64,000 nucleotides of DNA, from the NCBI RefSeq assembly GCF_026460885.1, contig NZ_JAOVZW010000001.1:1-64000 (forward strand), written 5' to 3'. The notes beneath the pieces are model-generated. The model ran no database searches, had not been told where the DNA came from, and saw only the letters and a list, made by a program, of their open reading frames with translations. This document shows, one piece after another, positions 37,010-45,862 of the stretch. This DNA comes from Chryseobacterium formosum. Lineage in GTDB: Bacteria > Bacteroidota > Bacteroidia > Flavobacteriales > Weeksellaceae. The translations under genes and the position numbers were made by a program. Position 1 is the first letter of the stretch; each line of letters begins with the position of its first letter.

Positions 37010-37404
37010 GTTAATTCTTTTATTTGTATTCTGCCTGTAGCTACGATTTTATTTTCGTTATTGATAAATTTAAATTTAAATATATTTACATACACCGCTT
37101 CAGATTGCTCTTCAATAATGGCTTCAAAATTCAAAATATCATTCAGATAAACAGGGTTTTTAAAATTAATATTCTGAGAAAGAATCATCACATTTTCCGT
37201 TGGTAAAAGTTCACCAATAAAAAAAGACAGAAAGCCGTTCAGAATATTGCCATGCATTACTTTAGACTTGAAGCCTTTATTTTGGGCAAATTCTTCATTC
37301 GTATGCAATGCATTTTTATCTTCAAAAACAGAAATAAAGCCGTTATAAATTTTGTCATCAACCTGAAATTGATGTTGAAATTTCTGATTTAGCTGAAGTA
37401 CCAT
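37006..37404 (-). CDS. MaoC-like hotdog-fold dehydratase
   Basis: This 132-aa hotdog protein has the MaoC/R-hydratase signature: Asp29 and His34 in DKNALH, then GFKSKVMHGN. Members hydrate or dehydrate acyl-CoA or acyl-ACP. The ATG at 37404 overlaps the ACP stop (TAATG); an upstream ATG at 37422 would put six residues inside the ACP gene and is rejected. It is sandwiched between the ACP and SDR genes. Confidence 0.85.
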   Translation of the reverse strand: MVLQLNQKFQHQFQVDDKIYNGFISVFEDKNALHTNEEFAQNKGFKSKVMHGNILNGFLSFFIGELLPTENVMILSQNINFKNPVYLNDILNFEAIIEEQSEAVYVNIFKFKFINNENKIVATGRIQIKELT

Positions 37405-37631
37405 TACTTTTTCAAAATACAATCAATCATCTCTCCTACATTATTCCAGCTTTGGATTTCTGAAGAAGTAAAACGTATTTTAAATGCTTTCTCTATTGCC
37501 ACAATTAACTGAATATGAGAAAGAGAATCCCATTCTTCGATATCATCTGCAGTTGTATCTTCAGTGATAATGATTTCATCATTATCTAATTCTTCACGAA
37601 AAATCTCTGTTAATTTTCCAATAATTTCCAT
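37404..37631 (-). CDS. Stand-alone acyl carrier protein
   Basis: This 75-aa ACP has the phosphopantetheine attachment serine Ser36 in WDSLSHIQLI and an acidic helix II region. A small dedicated carrier outside the fatty-acid operon normally holds a specialised acyl group. Here it is translationally coupled to the MaoC-like gene and lies near an FkbH homologue, whose known relatives load glyceryl groups on such carriers. Confidence 0.92.
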   Translation of the reverse strand: MEIIGKLTEIFREELDNDEIIITEDTTADDIEEWDSLSHIQLIVAIEKAFKIRFTSSEIQSWNNVGEMIDCILKK

Positions 37632-37632
37632 T

Positions 37633-38958
37633 CTATCTGTTTTTAAAATTTTTATTAAGTGTTAAATCTATAATTTGTACTGTATCTGAATTTTTTCTAA
37701 TTATAAAAATACTTCCGTTACCGTAATATAGAGAATCTTTATTATTATTTTTTAAATATACCGTTCTCAGCTCGTCTTTTATAATTGTTTTATCATAACT
37801 ATAAAGCATGTTTGCTACCACCTCGGAAGATTTGATGTCAACAACAATATTTTTAACTTTTTCTTTACCTTTAAAAGAAGCAAACTTAAATATATCATTC
37901 GAGAAATTGCTTTCAAATTTATATTTAATATTAACATACATCGTTATTCCAAAAAGAATAACAGAAAGAATGACAAAATATTTTTTAGCTTTTTGAAAAA
38001 CTGATAAAATAAAAATCATACTAAACAAAACATAGGGCGCCATAAATCGGGGTTCAAGCCCTGAGAAAAAAGTCCTATATCTTAGCAAAACCATATAACA
38101 ATAATAAAAAATGGCAAGCAAAAAAACAAATAACAGAAAATGTGGATGTTTTTTATAATTTTTAATATAAAAAGCAAAAGTTCCAAGTAATAAAAATAAA
38201 ACTATAAAAAAATATGGATGATATTTCCTTTTAAATTCAAAATAATGACTGATATCAAAAGATCTATTGACCACACTTATTAAACTATCAGAATTAGGTG
38301 TTCTATTCTCACCGGTAATAGTTCCGATATAATAAAATCTTAAAAAAAGTACCGTTAAAAGCAGAGCTGTTGTAAGAAGTAGAAAAAATGTTTTCTTATC
38401 TATTTTAAAACCATTTAGATACAAAAAACAGAAAGGAATCATAAATATTCCGGCATGTTTAGTTTCTACTAAAAACCAAAATAGCAAAGTTAAAAGTATA
38501 CAATCTTTTAGACTATAGCTAAAGTTCTTAACAACATATAATAACGCAATAATCAAACATATAAAAAGTGGTTCTGAAATAGCCGTGGTATAAATTCCAT
38601 GAAAAATCATTAAAACCAAAATTGCTATCGTATCACTATGGTTACCTTCAATTATTTTCGCCAGCAGTTTATAAGATATGATAAACAGTACTAGATTAAT
38701 AATGAAAAGAGAAATTTTAAAAGGTATGCCAAAAACGGAACTAAATGCAATGAATATTGGATATCCTAAAGGCCACATGGTACTGTATTCTCCGTTAGAA
38801 AAATAAAGCTTACCATCTTTGATACCATTTGCAAGATTTACATAATCATAAGAATCTCTTGATAAGGAGAAAAAAAACCAACAAAAAACTGAAAATACCA
38901 GCAACAAAAAAATTTCTAAAACAAAATCTTTTTTGATACTTTGTAAAGATTTTTTCAT
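37633..38958 (-). CDS. Multi-spanning GT-C-like membrane protein
   Basis: This 441-aa protein has about 10 membrane helices and an early periplasmic loop SRDSYDYVNLANGI, resembling the acidic motif of GT-C/PMT-type transferases, and a soluble C-terminal tail of about 80 residues. It lies 1 bp from the ACP gene and overlaps the FkbH-like gene by 4 bp. It may transfer a polyprenyl-linked sugar outside the inner membrane; function is inferred from topology only. Confidence 0.65.
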   Translation of the reverse strand: MKKSLQSIKKDFVLEIFLLLVFSVFCWFFFSLSRDSYDYVNLANGIKDGKLYFSNGEYSTMWPLGYPIFIAFSSVFGIPFKISLFIINLVLFIISYKLLAKIIEGNHSDTIAILVLMIFHGIYTTAISEPLFICLIIALLYVVKNFSYSLKDCILLTLLFWFLVETKHAGIFMIPFCFLYLNGFKIDKKTFFLLLTTALLLTVLFLRFYYIGTITGENRTPNSDSLISVVNRSFDISHYFEFKRKYHPYFFIVLFLLLGTFAFYIKNYKKHPHFLLFVFLLAIFYYCYMVLLRYRTFFSGLEPRFMAPYVLFSMIFILSVFQKAKKYFVILSVILFGITMYVNIKYKFESNFSNDIFKFASFKGKEKVKNIVVDIKSSEVVANMLYSYDKTIIKDELRTVYLKNNNKDSLYYGNGSIFIIRKNSDTVQIIDLTLNKNFKNR

Positions 38959-40676
38959 TTACAGTTGATATAAACGTTATTATCAATATAAGCTTCTACA
39001 TTCAGAATCCATTTCCCTTCCTTTTCTATAAATCCTAGTTTTTCATAATGATCTTTTACCATTTGATTTTTAGAAGTCGGAATATATTCTCCTACAATGT
39101 ATTTAAACCCTTCCTTTTTGGCGGTATTTACAATTGTATTTAACGTAAAATCTTCCATACCTCTTTTTAAAACACGGCAACTCATCAACCAAGTATTGAT
39201 AAAAAGTGTTTCAGAGTCATTCTTTTCCAAAACAACTACGCAGATTAATCCGTTGTCACCATATTTGTCTTCTAGTGTAAAAGAAATCGTATAATGACGA
39301 TCCGAAGTCATTAAATTTTCTACTTCCTGTTCTGTATATCTTACAGTTCTCAAATTAAATTGATTAGAACGCTGTGTAAGCTGAGAAACTCTTGGTTTTG
39401 AGAAATTATTGAAAGGCTGCACATCAGAAACCATATTCATGCTTTTAAGAAAATCTTCTACATTTGTAAAACTTTCCAAGGCAATAGTTCTCTGTGCTTC
39501 AATTTGATATTGTTTGGTTCTTTCAGCATCATTTTCAGACACACTCGCTGTTTCAAAAAGATTTAATCCGTATAAATATTCTAAATATTCTGCAGGATCT
39601 TCCGGTAATTCGGGAACACAAACATCCGGAAGATTTTCTCGTACAAGATTTCGTTCGAAAGGATTATCATCTAAAAAAACCATAGAGTCAAAGCCTATAT
39701 TTAAAATGCTTTGAATTTTTCTGATATTATCTGCTTTATTATCCCAATTAGCAACAAAAACAGCAATATCATCCATTTTTAAAACCATATCGGGATGTTT
39801 TTCAAACGGTTCTTTTGCTTTATCTTCATCGTTTTTGCTGCAAACTGCCAAAATAACACCCCTTTTTTGAAGTGCTTTTACCCAATATTGAAATTCAGAA
39901 AAAGCTTTTCCAATTCCCAAACTTCCAATTTGGATTTTTTCTAGTCCGTCATCACCAATAATCCCACCCCAAGTTGTATTGTCGAGGTCTAAAATTAAAC
40001 ACTTTTTAAATTTACCTTCAATGGAAGAAATTATGCTCGTAATATGATGAGCAACAATTGGCAAAGCATCCAAAGACAACACCATCTCGGTATTGATATA
40101 AATATTTGGAGAAAACATAAAATCTCTTCCCCATTTATTTTGTATTGAAACCAAATCAGCTATAAAAAGATTATTTTTCTTTAATGCTAATTCTGAAAGC
40201 AGATAATTGAGCTTATTTTGTTGGAAAACAAACGAAGATTCTACCTTATTCGAAAAATTTCCAAAAACCTGATTATTAATTCCAGAAAAATTAGTGTAAA
40301 TCAGTCTACTTTTTGTTCTGTTCTGAATTGTTTCATACAATTCATCTACATAATTGATTTTATTTTGAGCAAAATTTAATTGACTGTCGTAAGATTTGTA
40401 GTATTGATTTAGTAATTTATGAGATGACTCAAAAATAATGGTATAATCAGCATCAAATTCATAATATTCTGAAGTAGGATCAAGAATCTGACGAGAAATT
40501 TGCCCAAAATCAGCTTCAAAAATATCAAAATTAAAATTTTCTTTAACACCGCTACCTTTTAGTGCTAAATTTAAAAACTGGGTGGCTGTATCGCCCAATA
40601 AAGCTATCTTTATTTTTTTACAATTTTCATTTTGCGATTTTGCAAACTTTTTTAATTCTGAAAATGTACTGTGCAT
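38955..40676 (-). CDS. FkbH-like HAD-IIIC/GNAT protein
   Basis: This is a 573-aa protein. Residues 20-215 form an SGNH-like N-terminal region (IALLGDTATQF). Residues 224-370 are the HAD-IIIC phosphatase domain with Asp230-x-Asp232-x-Thr (DLDNTTWGGIIGDDG) and FLDDNPFERN. Residues 430-573 are a GNAT-like domain. Known FkbH enzymes take 1,3-bisphosphoglycerate, dephosphorylate it and load D-glyceryl on an ACP. A stand-alone ACP two genes downstream fits this. The exact acyl group is inferred. Confidence 0.88.
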   Translation of the reverse strand: MHSTFSELKKFAKSQNENCKKIKIALLGDTATQFLNLALKGSGVKENFNFDIFEADFGQISRQILDPTSEYYEFDADYTIIFESSHKLLNQYYKSYDSQLNFAQNKINYVDELYETIQNRTKSRLIYTNFSGINNQVFGNFSNKVESSFVFQQNKLNYLLSELALKKNNLFIADLVSIQNKWGRDFMFSPNIYINTEMVLSLDALPIVAHHITSIISSIEGKFKKCLILDLDNTTWGGIIGDDGLEKIQIGSLGIGKAFSEFQYWVKALQKRGVILAVCSKNDEDKAKEPFEKHPDMVLKMDDIAVFVANWDNKADNIRKIQSILNIGFDSMVFLDDNPFERNLVRENLPDVCVPELPEDPAEYLEYLYGLNLFETASVSENDAERTKQYQIEAQRTIALESFTNVEDFLKSMNMVSDVQPFNNFSKPRVSQLTQRSNQFNLRTVRYTEQEVENLMTSDRHYTISFTLEDKYGDNGLICVVVLEKNDSETLFINTWLMSCRVLKRGMEDFTLNTIVNTAKKEGFKYIVGEYIPTSKNQMVKDHYEKLGFIEKEGKWILNVEAYIDNNVYINCK

Positions 40677-40684
40677 GAAACTTA

Positions 40685-41455
40685 TTATTTGATGAAAACT
40701 CCTATATATTTCCCTTCATATTCTACCACAGTAGGAATAATCATTTCATATTCACAAAAATCCTGAAAGGCAGAATTGTCATTAATATCGTCTGAAATAA
40801 ATACACCCCCTTTTCGTAATCGTGGATAAAGTGTTTCATAAGCCCATCTCATTCCTTCATAAGACTTATCAGAATCATAATGAATAACATCAATCTCACC
40901 GCTTTCCTTTAAAATTTTCGGTAAAGATTCTCGATCAGCATGACGAAAAAGTTTCCAGTTTGTTTTTAAATCGTCAGGCACGATACAACCAACATATTGA
41001 TCACCATTTTGACCTAAATATGGCATATCTGAACTGTATAAAGTTCCGTTTCTTTTTTGCAAAGAAGTAAGAGTAGCAAACGAACTCCATCCATAGGCAA
41101 CACCTGTTTCAATAACATTTTTTGCCTGAGTAAATTCACATGCGCTATATAAAAGTTCCAAAGCTCCTGCACCTCCCATTTTTATTGGGCAATTATTTTG
41201 CTTCTCTAAAGCTTTCTGAAATTCCTGAGGATATTTTTCTGAAAAAAGCTGAAAATCTAGATCAAACAATTCACTTATCGCATTTTCTTGACTTACAGCA
41301 ACTTGAGAAGCCCAAAGATTCGTTTTTTCCTTACCTTTAAAAGCACTGTTTCTGTTAAAAATATTTTTGATGATTTTCCTTCCTAATTCTGGATAAAGAT
41401 CCGGCCTTTTAAGATAACCTATAAAAGTCTTAAGAACTCTTGTTATTTCGCTCAA
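40685..41455 (-). CDS. Class I SAM-dependent methyltransferase (Methyltransf_24-like)
   Basis: This 256-aa protein has motif I VIETGVAYGWSSFATL, an acidic strand YSSDMPY, and DVIHYDSDKSYEGMRWAYETL followed by LRKGGVFISDDI, as in Methyltransf_24 proteins. The TTG at 41455 is chosen as start: a -7 box on the same strand sits at 41476-41483, and the longer frame from 41578 would run through both divergent promoters. It is first in the minus-strand acyl operon and could methylate a sugar or acyl group. Confidence 0.8.
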   Translation of the reverse strand: MSEITRVLKTFIGYLKRPDLYPELGRKIIKNIFNRNSAFKGKEKTNLWASQVAVSQENAISELFDLDFQLFSEKYPQEFQKALEKQNNCPIKMGGAGALELLYSACEFTQAKNVIETGVAYGWSSFATLTSLQKRNGTLYSSDMPYLGQNGDQYVGCIVPDDLKTNWKLFRHADRESLPKILKESGEIDVIHYDSDKSYEGMRWAYETLYPRLRKGGVFISDDINDNSAFQDFCEYEMIIPTVVEYEGKYIGVFIK

Positions 41456-41475
41456 TGTGTTTGTTTTAATTGTTA

Positions 41476-41483
41476 CAAAAATA
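41476..41483 (-). promoter_or_regulatory. -7 box for the minus-strand acyl-modification operon
   Basis: On the minus strand this reads TATTTTTG, an exact TAnnTTTG, 20 bases before the TTG start at 41455. No -33 element is evident. Confidence 0.5.
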
Positions 41484-41518
41484 AGATTTTTATCTGATTT
41501 ATTATTTTTAAGAATAAT

Positions 41519-41526
41519 TATATTTG
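41519..41526 (+). promoter_or_regulatory. -7 box for the divergent glycosyltransferase operon
   Basis: TATATTTG, an exact consensus, lies 23 bases before the ATG at 41550. It is back-to-back with the minus-strand box at 41476-41483. Confidence 0.5.
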
Positions 41527-41549
41527 TGAAAAATTTATTAACAAAAACC

Positions 41550-42395
41550 ATGATGAAGTTTTCTGTTCTCGTTGCCAACTACAACAATGGCAAATTTTTC
41601 AAAGATTGCTATGAATCTATACTAGCACAGGAATATAAAAACTGGGAGGTTGTTATCATTGATGATTGTTCCACAGATGATTCGGTAGAGATTATCAAAA
41701 ATATAATTGGCAATGACGAAAGGTTTAAATTATATGAAAACGACGCAAATTATGGGGTTGGAGTTACGAAATCAAAATTAATAGAACTTGCAACCGGAGA
41801 TTTTTGCGGATATCTTGATCCTGATGACGTTATAAAACCTAATGCATTAAAAAGTCCCGTAGAAGTTTTCAAAAAAAATAAAAACATTGTTCTTACATAT
41901 TCCAGGTTGGCAAAATGTGACGAAAATCTTAACATTTTAAATGAATTTAAATCTGCAATGCAGGTCCCGAACGGAAGTAAAGTGTTTTTTAATTTTCCTA
42001 TTCAGATTGCTCCTTTTGTAGCTTTCAGAAGAGATGTTTATTTGAATAAAACCAACAAAATCAATCCCGAACTTAAAATCGCAGAAGACCAAGATTTATA
42101 TTTTAAAATGTATGAAGTAGGAAAAGTGCATTTTATTGATCAAACCGACTATTTATATCGAGCACATTCGGGAGGAATTTCGCAAAATGATAATAAGCAA
42201 AAATCTTATGAATATTATGCCCGTTCGATTTGGGAAGCCATGAAACGAAGAAACATTTCGCACATCAATGGCAAACCAATTCCTGAAAGCTATGAAAACA
42301 CACAGGAAATTTTTGATATACTGGAGTATCAGAATAAAATTCCTTTCAGAATTAAGAAAAAAATTCTCGTAATTTTACAGAAACTATTTGGGTAA
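41550..42395 (+). CDS. Family 2 glycosyltransferase
   Basis: This 281-aa GT2 has [39 protein letters not shown] and the acceptor-side RAHSGGISQND. Start is the ATG pair at 41550/41553; a longer frame from 41457 covers the intergenic promoters and is rejected. It shares one base with the next start (TAATG). It begins a second plus-strand glycan operon. Confidence 0.9.
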   Translation: MMKFSVLVANYNNGKFFKDCYESILAQEYKNWEVVIIDDCSTDDSVEIIKNIIGNDERFKLYENDANYGVGVTKSKLIELATGDFCGYLDPDDVIKPNALKSPVEVFKKNKNIVLTYSRLAKCDENLNILNEFKSAMQVPNGSKVFFNFPIQIAPFVAFRRDVYLNKTNKINPELKIAEDQDLYFKMYEVGKVHFIDQTDYLYRAHSGGISQNDNKQKSYEYYARSIWEAMKRRNISHINGKPIPESYENTQEIFDILEYQNKIPFRIKKKILVILQKLFG

Positions 42396-43549
42396 TGAAT
42401 GAAAAAAAAATAAAGGTTCTTTTCAGGCATCGCTCTATGGAAATGGGTGGTGTTGAAAAAGTGATTCTAAGCATGTTGAATAATCTTAACAAAGAAAAAT
42501 TTGACATGACTATTTGTTTAAATATCAATCAGGGTGATCTTCGAAATGAATTTCCAAATCACGTTAGAAAAGCATTTATTACGAAAGGAAAAGAAGATTT
42601 ATCAAAATGGAAGATCATAAAAAACATCCAGTTAATCAAAAGAAATCTCAAACTTAAAAAAGCACAAAAAACTCCTCAAATCGCTCAAAGAATTTTAAAT
42701 GAAAACTACGATGTAGAAATAGCTCCTACTTATGCGGCATTTTCTTCCGTATTAAATTCAACTAATAAAAAGTCAAAGAAAATTGGTTGGTTTCATTCTG
42801 ACATCACTCTTCCAAAGCTACAACCTTTAGTCCCTGAAATATTAAAGCAAATTCCTCAGTTTGATTATTTTATTTTTGGATCGCAACAGACAAAAGATAT
42901 TTTGATTGAAACCTATCCAAATCTTAAAATACCTCAAAATAAAGTTGTAAAAAATGCCATCCCAATTGAAGAAATAAAAGAAAAAGCTAATAACTTCAAA
43001 CCAAATTTTCCAGAAAAACCTGTTTTTGTATCGGTGGCAAGACTTCACAGTCGTAAAGGATTTCATAAACTAATGGACGCACATGCAAAGTTATTAAATG
43101 ACGGCTTTGATCATCACATTGTTGTAATTGGCGATGGTGATGAAAGAGAAAATCTAAAAAAGCAAGCAGAAACTTTAGGAGTTACAAAAAGTTTTGAGTT
43201 CTTAGGCTCTCTACTCAACCCTTATCCGTACGTGAAAAATGCAGATTTTTTCATTTTACCTTCAGAATCCGAAAGCTGGCCTTTGATAATTGCAGACTGC
43301 CTTATTCTTCAAAAACCTATAATTTCGACAAATGTGGGTGGAATACCCGAGATGATTATTCAGGAAAAAACTGGATATCTCATCAATTATGATACAGAAG
43401 AAATGTATGGCGCTATGAAAAAATTCATTACCGAGCCTGAATTTGTTGAAAGTATAAAACAAAATTTGACAGATATAGAAAAACAGTTTGACAATCAAAT
43501 AATATTCGATTCAGTAGAAAATCTTATTGAGAATTTAGTAAAATCATAA
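42395..43549 (+). CDS. Family 4 glycosyltransferase
   Basis: This 384-aa GT-B enzyme has an N-terminal Rossmann domain (RHRSMEMGGVEKVILSML) and the C-terminal donor domain (FVSVARLHSRKGFHKLMDA, VVIGDGDERENL). The usual EX7E motif reads ESWPLIIAD here, with Asp for the second Glu. It is homologous to the GT4 at 44116. Linkage is unknown. Confidence 0.9.
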   Translation: MNEKKIKVLFRHRSMEMGGVEKVILSMLNNLNKEKFDMTICLNINQGDLRNEFPNHVRKAFITKGKEDLSKWKIIKNIQLIKRNLKLKKAQKTPQIAQRILNENYDVEIAPTYAAFSSVLNSTNKKSKKIGWFHSDITLPKLQPLVPEILKQIPQFDYFIFGSQQTKDILIETYPNLKIPQNKVVKNAIPIEEIKEKANNFKPNFPEKPVFVSVARLHSRKGFHKLMDAHAKLLNDGFDHHIVVIGDGDERENLKKQAETLGVTKSFEFLGSLLNPYPYVKNADFFILPSESESWPLIIADCLILQKPIISTNVGGIPEMIIQEKTGYLINYDTEEMYGAMKKFITEPEFVESIKQNLTDIEKQFDNQIIFDSVENLIENLVKS

Positions 43550-43551
43550 AT

Positions 43552-44115
43552 ATGATATATTTCTATAGACTTATAATAAAGGTTAATGTAATAATTAAAA
43601 ACCTTTTAAAAAAAGCAACTCTCGAGACAGCCAAAAGGAAAGGTTTGCGGGTTGGGAAAAATCTGTATATTGAGGGAATCCCGAATTTCGGATCAGAACC
43701 TTTTTTAGTTGAAATAGGAGATGACGTAACTATTGCTGAAAATGTCTCGTTTATCAACCATGGTGGTGATGCGAGAGTTACAAAAAAAATAGAAAAATTT
43801 GCAGACGGACGTTTTTTTGGAAGAATAAAAATTGGCAATAATACTTTTGTTGGTAAAAGTACTATTATAATGCCCGGAATTTCAATAGGAAACAACTGCA
43901 TCGTTGGTTCATTAAGCCTTATAAGCAGCTCTATTCCAGACAACACTGTATACGCAGGTGTTCCCGCTAAATTTATTTGCACAATAGAAGATTACGGTGA
44001 TAAACTCTTACGAAACAATATCAATTATCCTCGTGAATTAGAATCTGATCGTCAACAATTGGAAGAATATATAAAAAAACATTTACCTCATACTTACAAA
44101 CCTGTAAAAAAATAA
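43552..44115 (+). CDS. Left-handed beta-helix sugar O-acetyltransferase
   Basis: This 187-aa protein has hexapeptide repeats (VEIGDDVTIAENVSFINHGG, IKIGNNTFVGKSTIIMPG, ISIGNNCIVGSLSLI and VYAGVPAKFI), as in WcaF/LacA-type acetyltransferases. His in FINHGG is the likely catalytic base. It lies 2 bp after one GT4 and directly abuts the next, so it probably acetylates the same glycan. Confidence 0.85.
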   Translation: MIYFYRLIIKVNVIIKNLLKKATLETAKRKGLRVGKNLYIEGIPNFGSEPFLVEIGDDVTIAENVSFINHGGDARVTKKIEKFADGRFFGRIKIGNNTFVGKSTIIMPGISIGNNCIVGSLSLISSSIPDNTVYAGVPAKFICTIEDYGDKLLRNNINYPRELESDRQQLEEYIKKHLPHTYKPVKK

Positions 44116-45267
44116 ATGCCACAAAAAAAGAAAATCCTCATTCGTATTGGCTCACTTCGTCATGGTGGTGCGGAAAAAGTTTTGACGACTTTTCTAAAAA
44201 ATCTTCCGGAAGATAAGTATGAAATTGATTTACTTTTAAATTTATATTCAGGGAAATATTTAGATGAAATTCCGAAGTGGATTACTATTATTTTTCTGAA
44301 TAAAGGTGAAATGATTACCACTAATAGAATTCAGGATATTCCGAAAAAAGCGGCAAGAGTTTTTTATCAGAAATCATTAAAAAAGTTCCCAAATCTTCTT
44401 TATAAAAGAAAACTGAAAGGTAAAAAATACGACATTGAATTCGCTGCAATTCACGGAATGCGAGATGAAATTTTAAATTCTCCGTTGAAATCTTCAAAAA
44501 AAATAGTTTGGATTCACAATGATCTTTCGCAAGTAAAAGGATATTCTTCAGATGAAATTAAAAAATTTTTCAAATTTGACAAAGTCATGGTGATTTCAGA
44601 AAAAATTGAGAAATTATTCTTTGATTTGGCCGAAAATGAAAATCAGAAGCAAAAAATCATTAAGATTTACAATCCTTTAGATACTGAAGAAATCTTAACA
44701 AAGGCAGAAAAACCAGTTGTCAATTATCAATTTGACCAAACCATTCCGACTTTTATTTCTGTAGGGACAATTTTTCCACAAAAAGGCTTTGATAGACTTT
44801 TGAATATTCATAAAAGATTGATTGATGAAGGTTTATTTCATAAAATTTTAATCATTGGAAATGGTTTAGATTTTGAAAATATTAAAAAGCTAAAATCTGA
44901 GTTGAATGTTGATGAAACTGCAGCAATGTTAGGCTTTACAGACAATCCTTATCCCTATTTTAAAAATGCTGACTTTTATATTTTAAGTTCGAGATATGAA
45001 GGTTTTCCGACAGTTTTGTTTGAAGCTATTACTTTAAAAAAGAAAATTATTGCGACAGAAGTTTCCGGAGTTAATGAAATGCTGAATAATGGCGAACTTG
45101 GATTAATTATCGAAAATTCTGAAGAAGGAATATATTCGGGAATGAAAAAAGCGCTACTACAACCTCAAGATTTTGAAGAATATTCTGAAAATTTAAAAAA
45201 CTACACAATTCCTTTTAATCTCAAAAATTCTGTTGAAAAAATAACTTCAGTTTTAGATGAGTTATAA
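44116..45267 (+). CDS. Family 4 glycosyltransferase
   Basis: This 383-aa GT-B enzyme has an N-terminal GSLRHGGAEKVLTTFL and a C-terminal donor domain with FISVGTIFPQKGFDRLL and the intact EX7E motif EGFPTVLFE. It is a paralogue of the GT4 at 42395 and is separated from it by the acetyltransferase. Donor is unknown. Confidence 0.92.
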   Translation: MPQKKKILIRIGSLRHGGAEKVLTTFLKNLPEDKYEIDLLLNLYSGKYLDEIPKWITIIFLNKGEMITTNRIQDIPKKAARVFYQKSLKKFPNLLYKRKLKGKKYDIEFAAIHGMRDEILNSPLKSSKKIVWIHNDLSQVKGYSSDEIKKFFKFDKVMVISEKIEKLFFDLAENENQKQKIIKIYNPLDTEEILTKAEKPVVNYQFDQTIPTFISVGTIFPQKGFDRLLNIHKRLIDEGLFHKILIIGNGLDFENIKKLKSELNVDETAAMLGFTDNPYPYFKNADFYILSSRYEGFPTVLFEAITLKKKIIATEVSGVNEMLNNGELGLIIENSEEGIYSGMKKALLQPQDFEEYSENLKNYTIPFNLKNSVEKITSVLDEL

Positions 45268-45292
45268 ATTTTAAAACTAAAAACACATTTTA

Positions 45293-45300
45293 TAAATTTG
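45293..45300 (+). promoter_or_regulatory. -7 box very close to the acetyltransferase start
   Basis: TAAATTTG lies only 4 bases before the ATG at 45305. If used, the mRNA would be leaderless or nearly so. Confidence 0.35.
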
Positions 45301-45304
45301 TCCT

Positions 45305-45862
45305 ATGGCAGAAAATTACTCTATTATACAAAAAGATTTTTTCAGAGAAAGCGGAAAATGGTTGACCACTTTTCAAATCTGGCTAAAATGCTTTAATCCC
45401 AATCTTCATTACGTTTATGTTTTAAGAAAAAGCCAAAAACATCAAGAAACGCCTTTTTTAGGACTTTTTTGGAGACTTGTATTAAGACATTTTCAAATTA
45501 AATACGGGTTTCAAATCTATCCTGAAACCAAAATTGGCGAAGGTTTTTATTTGGGACATTGGGGAATGGTTGCCATTAATCCGAAAGTGATCATCGGAAA
45601 AAACTGCAATATTGCACAAGGCGTAAGCATCGCACAATCTAATCGTGGAAAACAAAAAGGCACCCCAAAATTAGGCGATGAAGTTTGGGTTGGTCCCAAT
45701 GCAGTTATTGCAGGCGGAATCACGATTGGAGATAACGTAATTATCGCTCCAAACACTTATCTTTCGGAAGATGTACCGAGTAATTCTTTGGTAATCGGAA
45801 ATCCTTGTAGAATCTTTAATATTGCAAACGCAACTGAAGATTACATCAACAATAAAGTTTAA
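45305..45862 (+). CDS. Serine acetyltransferase-like beta-helix acyltransferase
   Basis: This 185-aa protein has an N-terminal helical region (1-85) and a CysE-like beta-helix (YLGHWGMVAINPKVIIGKNC, VWVGPNAVIAGGITIGDNV, LVIGNPCRIF). His in GHWG is the presumed catalytic base. In this context it more likely acetylates a sugar than serine. It overlaps the convergent ACP-fusion gene by 4 bp. Confidence 0.82.
   Translation: MAENYSIIQKDFFRESGKWLTTFQIWLKCFNPNLHYVYVLRKSQKHQETPFLGLFWRLVLRHFQIKYGFQIYPETKIGEGFYLGHWGMVAINPKVIIGKNCNIAQGVSIAQSNRGKQKGTPKLGDEVWVGPNAVIAGGITIGDNVIIAPNTYLSEDVPSNSLVIGNPCRIFNIANATEDYINNKV

Noticed and set aside
37405..37422. Upstream ATG for the MaoC-like gene
   Set aside because: The TAATG overlap with the ACP stop at 37404 is the usual coupling and fits the family N-terminus.
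41456..41578. Long N-terminal extension of the methyltransferase and of the divergent GT2
   Set aside because: Both extensions run through the two opposing -7 boxes and overlap each other; they have no family-like sequence.
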